Positions 20,672 through 30,952 of a DNA stretch of 64,000 bases are shown in pieces (positions within the stretch are counted from its first letter, which is position 1; the number at the start of each line of letters is the position of its first letter). Position numbers and translations under genes: made by a program. Origin of the DNA: Choricystis sp. odSpoLacu1 (lineage: Eukaryota; Chlorophyta; Trebouxiophyceae); the NCBI GenBank assembly GCA_958009055.1, contig OY253649.1, positions 992,001-1,056,000 of the forward strand. Direction: 5' to 3'. The notes beneath the pieces are model-generated. The model did no database searches. It saw only the letters and a list, made by a program, of their open reading frames with translations, and had not been told where the DNA came from.

Positions 20672-21280
20672 TCAACGCCCCGCCCCCGACCCCGAGAACG
20701 AGCAGCCGTTGGGGAAGGAGGACGAACCCCCCACGCACGAAAACTGGTAGAGGCGGGGGATGGAGGACACGACGGTCGCGCCAAAACCCATGCGCGTGGC
20801 AGCCGTGAGGATGAGGCGGTTGCAGGAGCACCCTTCCGCGATGAAGGAGGCGGCCTCGCTGCAGCACCCGCCCGTCAGCTTGCCGCCCGACCCGTGGCGG
20901 GCGATATAGGGCTGGAGCGCGGATTTGAAGCCGTCGTCGCCCTGGGAGGTGAGGCCGTTGATGTCGCCGCGGACGTCGTTGAGGAAGGGGGCGCACTCGC
21001 CGCGGCCGACTTGTTGGGCCAGGGTGATGCAGTCGGCGGTGCCTGGAGGGAGGGGTGGGGTGGGGGGGTGGGTGTTTTTTTTTTTTTCTTTTTTTCGCGC
21101 GCGGTCGGCGGGGGGCGTGAGCGCGCGCGCTCGCCCCCGCGTCGCCACCCGTCCTCTCTCTCTTGTCTCCCCTCACCGCCCCCTCCTCCAACCACAACAC
21201 TCACTGGCCAGCTCGCGCGCGACGACGACGCCAGCCACGACAGCCAAGACGGCCAGGATGAGGGCGGTGGTGCGGGCCAT
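20672..21280 (-). CDS. Secreted 8-cysteine protein, lipid-transfer-protein-like
   Basis: Two exons, 21205-21280 and 20672-21042, give about 148 residues. The N-terminus (ARTTALILAVLAVVAGVVVA) is a clean signal peptide with cleavage expected near REL-A. The mature chain holds the order C...C...CC...CxC...C...C: DCITLAQQV, GEC, GGCCSEA, CSCNRL, FSC, NGC. That is the 8-cysteine motif of plant non-specific lipid-transfer proteins and hybrid seed proteins. Spacing is looser than in seed-plant LTPs, so family membership is likely rather than certain. A role in extracellular lipid handling or cell-wall assembly is inferred. It is followed upstream by 762 bp without a gene. Confidence 0.7.
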
Positions 21281-22042
21281 GGTGTGACGCGAAGAAAACT
21301 GGAGAAAGGTGGGAGCAGGTGTGTGGAGATTGGTGTGCGTGTGTCAGTTTTGGGCACTCCAAACGCACGCTGGCAGTGTCGATTGCGCATCGCGAGGGGC
21401 AGCAGGGGCGGCGGGGGTGGTCACGGCCGACGCGGCGCCTCTTTCCCCCTCGATTGCGGAACCGCAAATTGGTGGCGCCGGGCCTTGCTTCTCCGTATCG
21501 CACAGCTCGCACACGCTCCCCTGGGCTCCCCGGCGCCCACACACTCGACCACAAGGATGCGGTGACACCCAGAGTGCGGCGCACGGGGGGAGCGTGGCAG
21601 TGGGCGGCCGGTGCGGCGCGCCAAACACAGAGGGGGGCAAGAAAAAACAAAACCGCGCGACAAATCGTGTTTGGGCGCGCCTGCACCACCCACCCGCCGC
21701 CCGAACGCACGCCCGCCAAGCAAGGCAAAAGGTGGGGCAAGCCTGTGTGACGCAACAGGGGCGTGGATCATACCTTGGGAGGGCAGCGGGCGAAGAGTTG
21801 GAGAAAAATCAAAAAGTTGTGGCGATATGGGGGGCTCTCTTCGCGACACCTCTCTCTCGCGCGCGCGAGTGACCAACCCCACCACGTGGCCGTTCACTCC
21901 GTCGCCCGCGTCTCTGCGTCTTCACTGCGCCATAGTCTGTCTTTTTTTCACACACGCATACTCGCACAAAACCCAGACGACAAAACAGAAGACCCACCAC
22001 CATCCACCCCTCTCCCTCTCCCACCCACCCCTCACCCTTTCT
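21281..22042. other. Intergenic region upstream of the 8-cysteine gene
   Basis: 762 bp, long for this window. Overlapping frames exist on both strands but none has protein-like composition or an identifiable motif, and I found no tRNA- or snRNA-like structure. It probably contains the promoter of the 8-cysteine gene and the 3' flank of the PP2C gene. Confidence 0.6.
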
Positions 22043-23421
22043 CTACCTCTCCCGCGTCGGCAGCAGCACCACCAGCGCCGTCATGTTGTCGCACCCCGCC
22101 CCCCGCGTGGCTCGCGGGTCGGGGGACAGGCAGGCGTCGAGCAGGGCGCACGCGGCGGCGGAGGGCGGGGCGCCGCTGTCCAACGCCGCCCCCACCGCCT
22201 CCACCGCCGCCTGCCGGTCCACCACGTCCCAGATGCCGTCGCACGCCAGCAGCAGAAACTCGTCCCCGGGTTGTAGGGGGGAGGTGCGGACGTCGGGCTC
22301 GGCGGTGACGACTTGGTGCTCGCGGCCGCGCGACGCGTCGCCCTTGTACTGCAGGTCCCCGATCGCGCGCGACAGCGACAGGTTGCCATTCACCCGCGTC
22401 ACCCCGCCAATGGACGACACAAACCCGCCCGCCGCCCGAATGCGGGCGGCCTCCGCGGGGGACGCGGGCTTGTGGTCGGTGGTGAGCGCGACGGCAGTCC
22501 GCGGCGCGCCCGCGCCGCCCGGCCGGCAGCACAGCACGGCGCGCGAGTCGCCCGCGTTGGCGACGTGGATGGCGCCGTCCACGATGACGGCGATGACGGC
22601 GGTGGTGCCGGCCACCAGGTCGGCGGCGGCATCGAACGAGGCGGCGGGGTGGGGGGGGGCGAGCGGGGCGGTGTTGGCGGCGGTGGTGGTGGTGGCTGTG
22701 GCTGCGGCTGTGGCTGTGGCGGTGCCGTCAGAGGAGCTGCCGCCACCAGCTGCACCACCCACCGGCACCAGGTGGCGCGGCGGCACGGGCAGCGCGTCAC
22801 CAGAGCGCAGCGCCGCGAGCTCGTGAGCGTGCGCCCCGCTCGCCAGCCGTTCGTCCATAATGTGAAAGCAGTCGATCAGGGCCTGGGGCACGTCTGTGCC
22901 CCAGGCCGCGTGCGAGCGCAGCACGTTGGCCAGGTGGCGCTGGCAGAAGCGGGCGACCTCGGCGCCGCCGTGGCCGTCGAACACGCCGAACACGCCCTCC
23001 AGGTCTGACGGGTGGGCGTCCGCCAGGTGGGCGTCTTCGTTGGTGCGGCGCCAGCCCTGTGTATTGTGTGGGAGAGGGGAGGGAGGGGTGAGTGTCGGGA
23101 AGGGAGGCAGCAAGCAAACGGGTGTCGCGTTTTTTTTCTTCTTCTCCTCCTCTTTCCCACCTGCATCGTGGCCCCGCCAAACAGCAGGGCGTCATGGCCG
23201 CCTTCAAATACGTCCTTGTCCGTGACCTGAGTGTGGGGGAGGGAGGGGAGAGACGGGAAAAAATGTGAGGCGGCGAGAGAAGAATGGGGGACAACACGCC
23301 AAGGCTCACAGCGCTGCGAGCCCGCGGCATCGCGCGCCGTCATGAGCAGGCGGGCGCGCGTGTGGGTCGGGCAGGACCACTGATCAGTGGCACGCACCGG
23401 TGATGACAGGTAGGCACCCAT
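22043..23421 (-). CDS. PP2C-type Ser/Thr phosphatase with myristoylation-type N-terminus
   Basis: Three exons: 23398-23421 (24 bp), 23161-23226 and 22043-23056, giving 367 residues. The tiny first exon encodes GAYLSSP after Met, so Gly2 and Ser6 fit an N-myristoylation site as in PPM1A/B-type enzymes. Then follow GGATMQGWRRTNEDAH, FGVFDGHGGAEVA, TAVIAVI, VANAGDSRAVL, LSRAIGD, LACDGIWDVV and GCDNMTALVVL: the metal-binding Asp residues of PP2C are all there. A Ser/Thr/Ala-rich insert separates DGHGG from the GTTA region. It is a metal-dependent protein phosphatase, probably membrane-attached. The 24-bp exon is supported by the exact continuation VTDKDVFEGG in exon 2. Confidence 0.9.
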
Positions 23422-23537
23422 GTTCGACGCCCGCGCCTTGTCGTTTTTTTTTCTTCGTTTTCACGAAGAGGTGTGAGCCACTGACTCGCCCCTCCACACA
23501 CCTCTTTCTTACACACACACGCCCACCCACCAAATAC

Positions 23538-24761
23538 TCACAGCGTCCTCAACGCCGCCACCAGCGCGTCCGTGTGCTCCGGCCGCCCCACACTGACGCG
23601 GATGCAGTTGGCTAGCTCAGTCGTCGCGTAGTGGCGCACCATGATGCCAAAGTTTGATGCGAGCGCGTTCTTCACCTCCAACGCGTCCCGTCCGCCACCG
23701 ACATCACACAACACAAAGTTGGCGGACGACGGGTGGGGCGTCAACCAGTCGATGGTGGCCAGGGCAGAGGCGAGGCGCCCCCTCTCCTCCACCAGCGCGT
23801 CACGCACGCGGTTGAGCCACGTCGGATTGCTCAACGCAGCCAACGCTGCCGTCTCCGCAGCCACGGACACGTTGTACGGTTGCTTGGCGCGCCACAGGTA
23901 GGAGGCGAGGCCGGACGGGAAGGCGCCGTAGCCGACGCGCAGGCCTGCCAGGGCAGCCGATTTGGAGAAGGTGCGCAGCACACACAGGTTGGGGTGGCGC
24001 AGCACCCAGTGCGCCCTGGAGGGGACGCCCGCAAACTCGATGTAGGCTTCATCCAGGACGATGAGGGCGGGGAGGGTGAGCAAGGCCAGCACATCAGAGT
24101 CTGGGGTCAGCGATCCATCCGGATTGTTGGGCGACGTCACAAACACGATCTTGGCGTTGGCTTCAGCCACCGCTTTTTTAATGGCTTCCACATCCAGCCC
24201 AAACCCGGGGGCGCGGGCCACGGTGACGACGCGGGCGGCGGCCAGCGCGGCGTCGAATTTGTACATCGTGAACGTGGGGGGGCAGTCCACGATTGCGTCC
24301 CCGGGATCCAGCACGACCCGCATCAGCAGGTCGATGAGTTCGTCCGCTCCACACCCCACCAACACTTGGTCGACCGGGACGCCGAGGGAGGGGGCCAGCG
24401 CTGCGCGCAGGGCGCGCGATTCTGGGTCGGGGTAAATGTTGGGAAATGGCATCGCTCCCAGCGCGGCCGCCACCTCGGGAGGGGGGCCGTACGGGTTTTC
24501 ATTGGCGTCCAGCTTGACGATGTCGGAGGGGGCGCGCCCCAGGCGAGCGGACAGCACCTCAAAAGGCTCGATCGGGGTGTAGGGCGCCATCGTGCGCAGG
24601 TGGGGCCTCACAAACTGGGCGCCCGGGGCGGCGGAGGAGGCGTCCATGGCGGGTTGGGAGGTGGAGGGAGGGGCGGTGGCGGAGGGAGGGGGGAGGCGAC
24701 GGAGGGAAGAGGGTGGTGGCGGCAGCGGCGCGCGGCCGGTGGGGGGGGCGGGGGGGCGCAT
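23538..24761 (-). CDS. Histidinol-phosphate aminotransferase
   Basis: PLP-dependent class II aminotransferase of histidine biosynthesis; converts imidazole acetol-phosphate and glutamate to histidinol-phosphate and 2-oxoglutarate. Single exon, 407 residues. Motifs: KLDANENPYGPPPEV, YPDPESRALR, VGCGADELIDLL, VTSPNNPDG, LDEAYIEFAG, and the PLP lysine in RTFSKSAALAGLRVGY; the C-terminal RVSVGRPEHTDALVAAL is conserved. The first 40 residues are Pro/Ala/Ser/Arg-rich and would serve as a plastid transit peptide, the usual site of histidine synthesis in plants. The start is the ATG at 24759-24761. Confidence 0.93.
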   Translation of the reverse strand: MRPPAPPTGRAPLPPPPSSLRRLPPPSATAPPSTSQPAMDASSAAPGAQFVRPHLRTMAPYTPIEPFEVLSARLGRAPSDIVKLDANENPYGPPPEVAAALGAMPFPNIYPDPESRALRAALAPSLGVPVDQVLVGCGADELIDLLMRVVLDPGDAIVDCPPTFTMYKFDAALAAARVVTVARAPGFGLDVEAIKKAVAEANAKIVFVTSPNNPDGSLTPDSDVLALLTLPALIVLDEAYIEFAGVPSRAHWVLRHPNLCVLRTFSKSAALAGLRVGYGAFPSGLASYLWRAKQPYNVSVAAETAALAALSNPTWLNRVRDALVEERGRLASALATIDWLTPHPSSANFVLCDVGGGRDALEVKNALASNFGIMVRHYATTELANCIRVSVGRPEHTDALVAALRTL

Positions 24762-25241
24762 GCGGCAGCCGTGAGTGTGTGCACAGGCACGCGCGTGTGT
24801 GTGCGTGCGGGAGCGAGTGCGAAACTAGTGCGCGCTGTGGCTCACGCAAAAGAGAAAAGTGGAGCCGCCCCACAAACGTCGAAATTGGTCGTCATTTCCT
24901 GTCTCCAACCGACGCCTGCATTGCGTGCCTTTCAGCCCCGCGGTTTGTCCCGCTCCCACCTCTCATCGAGCTCAGGGATCAACTTTGTGACATCTACCAG
25001 GTTGGAAGTGCACGTGCTGCCGACGGGGCACTGGCCCCACCTGGAGGATCCGGTCGAAGGTGGTGGAGTTGGTTCGCGCGTTTTTGAAGAGTGATTGAAG
25101 TTAGAGAGACACGAAGCAAGCCGCGCAGCAGCTGCTCACACTACATGTGTTGAGCAGCTGTGATACAGAGAGAAACGGGCGACTATTTTTTTTTTCGATC
25201 AAGAACGTGCGCTATTTTCTTTCGTTTGCCAAACCCTCCTC
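24762..25241. other. Intergenic region containing a hydrolase-like relic
   Basis: 480 bp between the HisC start and the PPWD1 stop. Apart from the plus-strand fragment annotated at 24980-25098 I see no gene. Confidence 0.6.
24980..25098 (+). pseudogene. Relic of an alpha/beta-hydrolase C-terminus
   Basis: The plus strand encodes TRLEVHVLPTGHWPHLEDP, the catalytic-His segment of alpha/beta hydrolases (GHWPHLEDP). After one base is skipped near 25059 it continues VEVVELVRAFLKSD and stops at 25096-25098, exactly as the family ends. Upstream there is no room for the rest of a hydrolase: the minus-strand HisC gene begins at 24761. The fragment is therefore best read as a leftover of a gene lost or moved, with one frameshift. 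A short last exon of an unusual transcript is possible but unsupported. Confidence 0.5.
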
Positions 25242-27502
25242 TCACTCCCCACCCACCGTCACACTCACAATGCTCACATCCTCCACCGGCTTGTCATTCT
25301 TGCCCGTCCTCACTTTCTCAATGGCTTGGACGACGTCCCCGCCCCGCACCACCCGCCCAAACACGGTGTGCTTGCCATCCAGCCAGGGTGTGGGCACGAT
25401 CGTCACAAAAAATTGGGACCCGTTTGTTGTGGGGCCCGCGTTGGCCATCGACAGGGTGAACGCTGTGTCGTGCTTCCGCGCCCCAAACTCGTCCCCAAAG
25501 GGGCGCCCCCAAATGGACTCCCCCCCCGACCCGGTGGCGGTGGGGTCGCCCCCCTGGATCATGAAGCCCTTGATGACGCGGTGGAACGTCGTCCCATCAT
25601 AATACCCGCTGCGTCCGTGCGTCGTGAAGTTCTCCACAGCCAACGGGGCGTCGTCCGGGTACAGTGCTACCACGATATCGCCCAGGGAGGTGTGCAGGGT
25701 GGCGCGCGTGGGAAGGCGGGAGGAGGGGGCGGTGGTGGTGGCACCGCCGCGGCCGCCACCGCCGGCCGCCGCCAACAAGTCCTCTGGCCGCGGTTTTTCA
25801 TTCAACGCGTCCCGCCCTCCCACCTCGCCCCCACTCTCGTCGGACTCCCGCCTCGTAAACACGTAGAAGCGGGCGGAGTTGTAGGCGGTGGCTAGTAACG
25901 TGGGGTCGGCGGACGCTGCGTCGACGGCGGCCGACGCGCGCACGCGCCCCGCCGCGCGGCGCGGCGCGCCCTGGAACAGAGCCACCCCCACAAACCTCGC
26001 GCCATCATCCCGCCCCAGCAGGGCGGCAAGGCGATGGGTGACGGTGTTGACCAGTTTGATGCCGTGCAGGGAGGGGATGGCGAGGAAGGCGCCAGAGTCG
26101 TCAAACGCGACGGTCGGCCTCGGCGCGCCGCGCGCGAGCGGGCGCGCCGCCCCCGCGTCCCGCCACACGTCCCGCTCCACCGCCAGCCGCCTCCCGAAAT
26201 CCACGGCGTCCAGGTGGGTGGGTGCGGTGGGGCGGGACGACGAGGCGGCGTGCAGGGCGGCGGCGGCGTCGGGGGATTCATCGTAGGTCGCGGCGAGCCG
26301 ACCCGTGGAAAATGTGAACACACGGACGCGCGAATCAGACCCCACCACCGCAAACTTGCCGCCCGACGGAGGGGACGTGATGGACAGGGGGACCGCCCCC
26401 GCCACCGCCAGCGCGTACAGGTCGGAGTCGGACTTGAGGGTGAAGGTGGTCGCGTCGGTCGGCCACCCGTCGGCGGCGCCATCGGCGTCGCGTGCCGCCG
26501 CCGTCACGCCACCACCACCACCACCACCCCGCCTCTCCACGCTCGGCCGCCAGTAGTCCAGCACGCCCCTCGCGTCCCCAATGACCAGGGTGCGCGCGGT
26601 CGGCAGCCAGCGCAGGGCGACGATGGCGGCGCCGCCAGCGAGGGCGGGAGACCGGCGCGCGCGCACAGAGGGCGCGCCCTCGCCACTTGCATCAGTGGCT
26701 GCGTACACACACACGCCGCCACCCCCGTCGCCCACCGCCAGCAAGCCTCCGCCATCCGCACTGGCGCCAATCCATTCAGCTGCAGACGGGGCGGCAGAGG
26801 GTGGGAGCCTGAACATGGCGCACAAGTCAAAGGCAGCCACGTCGAACACGTTCACGCGCCCCCCCCGCGTCCCACGACGCGGCCAGGCCGCCGTCCGCTG
26901 ACACGGCCAGCCCTTGCACCGGGCCCACGTGGGCGCGGTAGTGTTTGGCAAACTCGATGCCGCCGGTGGTGGTGGTTTGGGGGGCGGCAGCGCTGGCGCC
27001 GCCGCCCGTCGACGCTGGCGGCGGTGGCGCCACTTTCTTCCAAAACTTGACGTGCCCGTCGGAGGACGCGGTAACGAAGAACGAGGCCCCGGGCGCGGCG
27101 GCGACGTGGGTCACAGTGTCGCGGTGCATGTAGGATTTTTCGTAGGCGGTGGCGCAGGGCAGGGCGGCCAGCAGGGCGGGCGCGTTGGGGAGGACCTGTG
27201 AGGTGGGGAAGGAGAGGGTCGGAAGAACGAGAATTGACGCGTTTGGCCCCTCCTCTCTCGCGCCTCCTCTTGAACAACTGCACACTCTCCCACCCCCCCC
27301 CACACACCACACACACCTTGCGCTTCTTGGCTGCAGGCGGCGCCGGCCCCACGTCGTCCCCGTCGCCTGGCGGCGGCGGCGGCGGGCCGAAGTCGTCGTC
27401 GGCGGCGTCTGGGGCCGCACCGCCGCTCGCTGGCGGGGGGGCGGGACCGACGTCATCGTCGGTGGCACCGCCACCGTCGGCGCCGGGGGGCGCGGGGTCC
27501 AT
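25242..27502 (-). CDS. WD40-cyclophilin peptidyl-prolyl isomerase, PPWD1 type
   Basis: Spliceosome-associated prolyl isomerase. Two exons, 27317-27502 and 25242-27195. The N-terminus is acidic and Pro-rich, then KRK. WD40 repeats follow ([55 protein letters not shown]). After a linker containing FYVFTRRE and NEKP comes a full cyclophilin domain: [81 protein letters not shown]. The catalytic FHRVI and W-L-D-G-K-H are intact. The frame breaks once, at the C8 run 26859-26866; removing one C joins [11 protein letters not shown] without loss. About 712 residues after repair. Confidence 0.92.
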
Positions 27503-27858
27503 TGAGAAGAAAACACAAAACGACGGTTGAATGTGTGGGAGTCGCGCCGTGTGGCACGGGGGAGGCAGGGAAACGCGAAAACGTCAGTAATGGACCCATC
27601 AACCTCCTCAGCGTCGCCTTCGAACTGCTGTGACCTAAAGTGCTGAAGAAAACAAATAGACTAACAAAACAGAAAGAACAAAAAAAACACATCAGAAAAT
27701 GTGAAGAAGGGGTGGTGGTGGTGGAGGAAGCGGCGCGTTGGTGTGTGCCACCCCTCACACCTCCCGCTCGTCGCCTCCCACCGCCACCATCTCGTCGACT
27801 CCACCCTGTTTCTTACATTTTCCCCGAGCGTTGATGGCGATCATCGACGCGGTCCTGG

Positions 27859-27891
27859 GTGCCGGGGTGTGTCATGCACACCCCGGCACCG
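27859..27891. repeat. Perfect 14-bp inverted repeat, 5-nt loop
   Basis: Arms GGTGCCGGGGTGTG and CACACCCCGGCACC flank TCATG. It is the longest perfect stem I found here. A stop codon of the minus-strand candidate exon lies in the loop. Confidence 0.92.
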
Positions 27892-28073
27892 CGCGCACCC
27901 CGCCGCCGACAGTCTTTGACTGGCGTGCCTCAGGGCTCGGCCGCCTCTCCTTGACCTCTTCCACGATGACTGGCGTGGTGGCGGGCCCCTTGGGCGTGAA
28001 ACCGACGAAAAAAAAACACCGGCCCAGCTTGTTTTTGATGTCTTGCGTTGGAATTTTTGGGTCACGAAAAGAT
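27873..28073 (-). CDS. Candidate small coding segment, unrecognised, start missing
   Basis: A minus-strand frame reads FRDPKIPTQDIKNKLGR, then FFFVGFTPKGPATTPVIVEE, VKERRPSPEARQ and a short tail to TGA. Balanced Lys/Glu/Pro/Val content is unlike the Ala/Arg/Gly noise in shadow frames, and it fills an otherwise empty gap. There is no ATG before the upstream in-frame TAA (28074-28076). Either an exon joins it through an acceptor upstream (for example a CTGCAG near 28096) or the T9 run at 28009-28017 hides a frameshift, in which case the upstream reading would be KTSWAGVFF. I cannot assign a family; it may be a fragment of a small organellar membrane protein. Confidence 0.35.
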
Positions 28074-28445
28074 TACACGCGCTCACAGTTCTGCAGCGCT
28101 ATGGGTTTTAGGAGACGTGGGGAGGGGAGAATGGACGTCGGGGGGGAAGGGAAAGGAGAAAAAAACAGAATGCCATTTTTTTCTTCAGGAGGGCACAAAG
28201 AGACACGCGCGCGCGCGTCTTACGTTCCAAGGGGCACGGAGTGCGAACGAATTAGGGGGGAAGGGGACGATGTGGGAAAGAAAAGACGTTGGGGAAGGGA
28301 AGTAGGGGGGGCGCAGGTGGCGCCGCCGACCACCAACGAAAAAAAATGAACGATCAAAAAACACTTCAACGGGCGCGCGCGCGCGCGGCAGCCCAAGCCT
28401 CTCGGTGTGTGTGTGTGTGCATACCTAGAAACGCACCACCAACAA

Positions 28446-30696
28446 TCAGAACGAGGACGCGTCGCTCCCCGGCGACGCGCCGTGCGTCGCGATGCTGCCG
28501 TCGCGCCCGCGCCCGCGCCACCCCGCCCACCGACGCGTGGACCCCGACCCATTGCGGAACGAGAAGGAAAACGCGGCAGGGGAGCCGACCGAGGATTGGG
28601 GGGCGGCGCGCCCCACGGCCACGCTGCGCGCGGCGGCCGCGACTTCGTCGCCCGCGTCCACCAGCCGCCCTCCCGCGGCCGCGCACGCCGCCTCCACGGC
28701 GGCGCGGTCGGGGGGGGTCCCACCCGCCCCCATGACGTAGAACGTGTGGCCGGAGCCGGCGTGCGCGGTGGCGGTGGCGGGGCCCGCGCCCGCGGCATAG
28801 GTGCGAACTTTGGCGCGCGTCACGGTCAACCCAGACGCCCTCAACACAGCAGTGAGGGACGCCAAACACCCATACCGGTCCAGCGAGCGGACGTGCACCT
28901 TCAGGCCGCGCGGGAAGCGGCGCACGATGGAGGCGCCGACGAGGGCGGCGAGCTGGTCGGCGCGGCCCGGTTCAAACGCGTCGCCGCCGTGGCGCGGGCG
29001 CACGAAGAACTCCTGTGCAGCGAGCGGGGTGGTGGACCCGCTGCTGGCGCCACCCCCGCCCGCGTCCACGGAGGCGTGAAACACGTCGTAGTCCAAGTCG
29101 GCCAGGGTGCAGAGCGTGTCGAAGAGGAGTTTTGGCCTGTCGGCACACACAGTCGTCACCACCCAATAATTGGCGCGTGGATCGTGGGCCACGCGCACCG
29201 CGGGGCGGGGGGAGGTGGCGGCGGCCGCGGACGCGGCGTCGTCGTCGTCGGTGGCGTCGGCGGTGGGGTGGTTGCCACGTTTCATGCCACCACCCCCACC
29301 TTCCTCCTCCTCCTCCTCGCCTTCATAAAACGAGGCCTCCCCCCTCGTCCCCGCCAGCGTGTGGTGCACTGTGTCTAGGGGAGTGGGCCCCGGGGCGCCG
29401 TCCAACGAGGAGGCTGAATCCGCGGGCGACGACGGCGCGCCGTCGTCGCCGCCCGCGCGCGCCGCCGCGCGCGCTTCCGCCCAGGCAGCCGCCGCCTCCT
29501 CCAGCAGCAGCCTGTGCAGCCTGCGGTCGTGGTGCACATCCCCCCGCACGCGGTCGATGGTGACGGAGCCGGGGCGAGGGCGGGGCGCGGGCGGCGGGGC
29601 GGCGTCGTTGGCAGCGGCCGCCACAGCATCCGTCCCTCCATCATTCACCACGCTCTCCAGCAGCTGGCCCAGTTGGGCCAGCTTGGCGCTGTCCGTGACG
29701 GGCCTCCCCTTTTCGGTGACGGACAGGACGGCTGCCACGCGGGACGTGTGTGTCCACACTGCGGCGGAGCGCACGTCGCACCCTCGCGCGGCGAGCAGGG
29801 CGGTGACGTCGGCCAGCAGGCCGGGGCGGTCGGGGCCGGCGAGCTGGACGACGGTGGACTCGACGCGGCGGGCGTCGTCGGTTTCGTCTGGTGGGGTGGT
29901 GGGGTGGGTTTTTTGCCCTCGATGAAAAAAGCCCTCGCCCCGCATGCTGGGGGGCGCTTGCCTTGTTTGTCCCCTCCGCCTTCTCCAACTCACCACTGTT
30001 GACGGCCACGTCGGCACCCGCGTCGACTTCAACGTCCAGCATCTGTGTGTGTGGGGGGGGAGGGAAGGGTCAGGCGTCGGCGCTATGGCGGGCAGAGCGC
30101 CCTCTCGCAAAAAAAGCCCTTGCCAGCACGGAAAAATAGCCCGAAACGCACCCTCCGAATGTCGTCCAGCTTGCGCTCGTCCGTCACTTTGCCGCCGTCT
30201 GTTTCTGTGACTTCGAAGACTGGTCGTGTGTGTGGGAGGGGAGGGGGGAATGTGGGTGAGAGAGGGACCACAGCGAGGGGGACCGACAACAAAAGCCCCG
30301 GCGTCAATTTGCCCTCTCCCGCTCACCATCATAAAACCAGCCAAAGTCGGACGTTATGCGCGCGCTCTTGATGTTGAGCCGCCTCTCCGTCAGGAACTGG
30401 GCGACCGCCACGAGCGTGCCGGCGCGGTTGGCGGAGTCCACGGTGATTAACGTGGCGTCCGAACGGCTCCTGTTGTCGACCGTGATTTCGGGGGGGGCGA
30501 CGCGCAGCGCAAGTGCTTCGTACTCCACGTCAAATGAAGCGGAATGGCTCAGCGAGCGGCTGACGGGGGTGCGCGTGGAGTCCGGCACGTCGCCGCCCGC
30601 TTTGTTTGCGGCGCGCGCGGCCTCTGCCGCTCGGTACGCGTCCAGGGACGCGATTGAGCGCTGATGCGCATTGCGCGCGGGCCGTAAATTGAGCAT
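28446..30696 (-). CDS. ACT-domain repeat (ACR) protein
   Basis: Four exons, 30327-30696, 30152-30219, 29994-30042 and 28446-29887, give 642 residues. Four ACT modules are visible: about residues 70-145 (ATLITVDSANRAGTLVAVAQFLTERRL), about 170-235 (STVVQLAGPDRPGLLADVTALLAARG), about 390-430 (VVTTVCADRPKLLFDTLCTLADLDYDVFHASV) and about 490-540 (KVHVRSLDRYGCLASLTAVLRASGL). ACT modules bind amino acids; plant ACR proteins resemble the GlnD C-terminus without its nucleotidyltransferase domain and act in amino-acid sensing. No catalytic domain is present here either. A Glu- and Gly-rich acidic loop separates modules two and three. Conserved exon phases support the splicing. Confidence 0.88.
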
Positions 30697-30952
30697 GGTG
30701 GGAAAAGGGCGCGGTTAATGCATGCGGTGGAGGGGGCGGCGCAGAGAGAAACGAAAACAAAAAGAAACGACCGACAGTGTCGCTCGACCGCCTCACGTTT
30801 CGGAAAAGGTCGTCGTCACCGCGTGCCACACACGCCTTTTTTTCCTCGCTCGCACACACTGGGACATGGGGTTTTCTTGTGCCCGTCTCTCTACAGTTTT
30901 AGTGCTCAGCCCCAACAAAATCAAAAAACTAGAGAAAAAAGCAGCAAACGTT

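Larger units (their letters stand above)
27503..28445. other. 943-bp gap between PPWD1 and ACT-repeat genes
   Basis: The largest gap in the window. It contains a perfect 14-bp hairpin (27859-27891) and a stretch with protein-like minus-strand frame (27873-28073); otherwise I see promoter or 3' flank sequence with A/T and CG tracts. Confidence 0.6.

Noticed and set aside
21281..22042. Overlapping frames in the 762-bp gap as genes
   Set aside because: All are Arg/Pro/Gly-rich shadows with no motif, and none has a convincing start and exon structure.
23733..25094. 453-codon plus-strand open frame across the HisC gene
   Set aside because: It mirrors the GC-rich minus-strand HisC codons; composition is Gly/Arg/Gln noise and the minus-strand protein has clear motifs. 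Only its last 35 codons resemble a real family (hydrolase relic), which I list separately.
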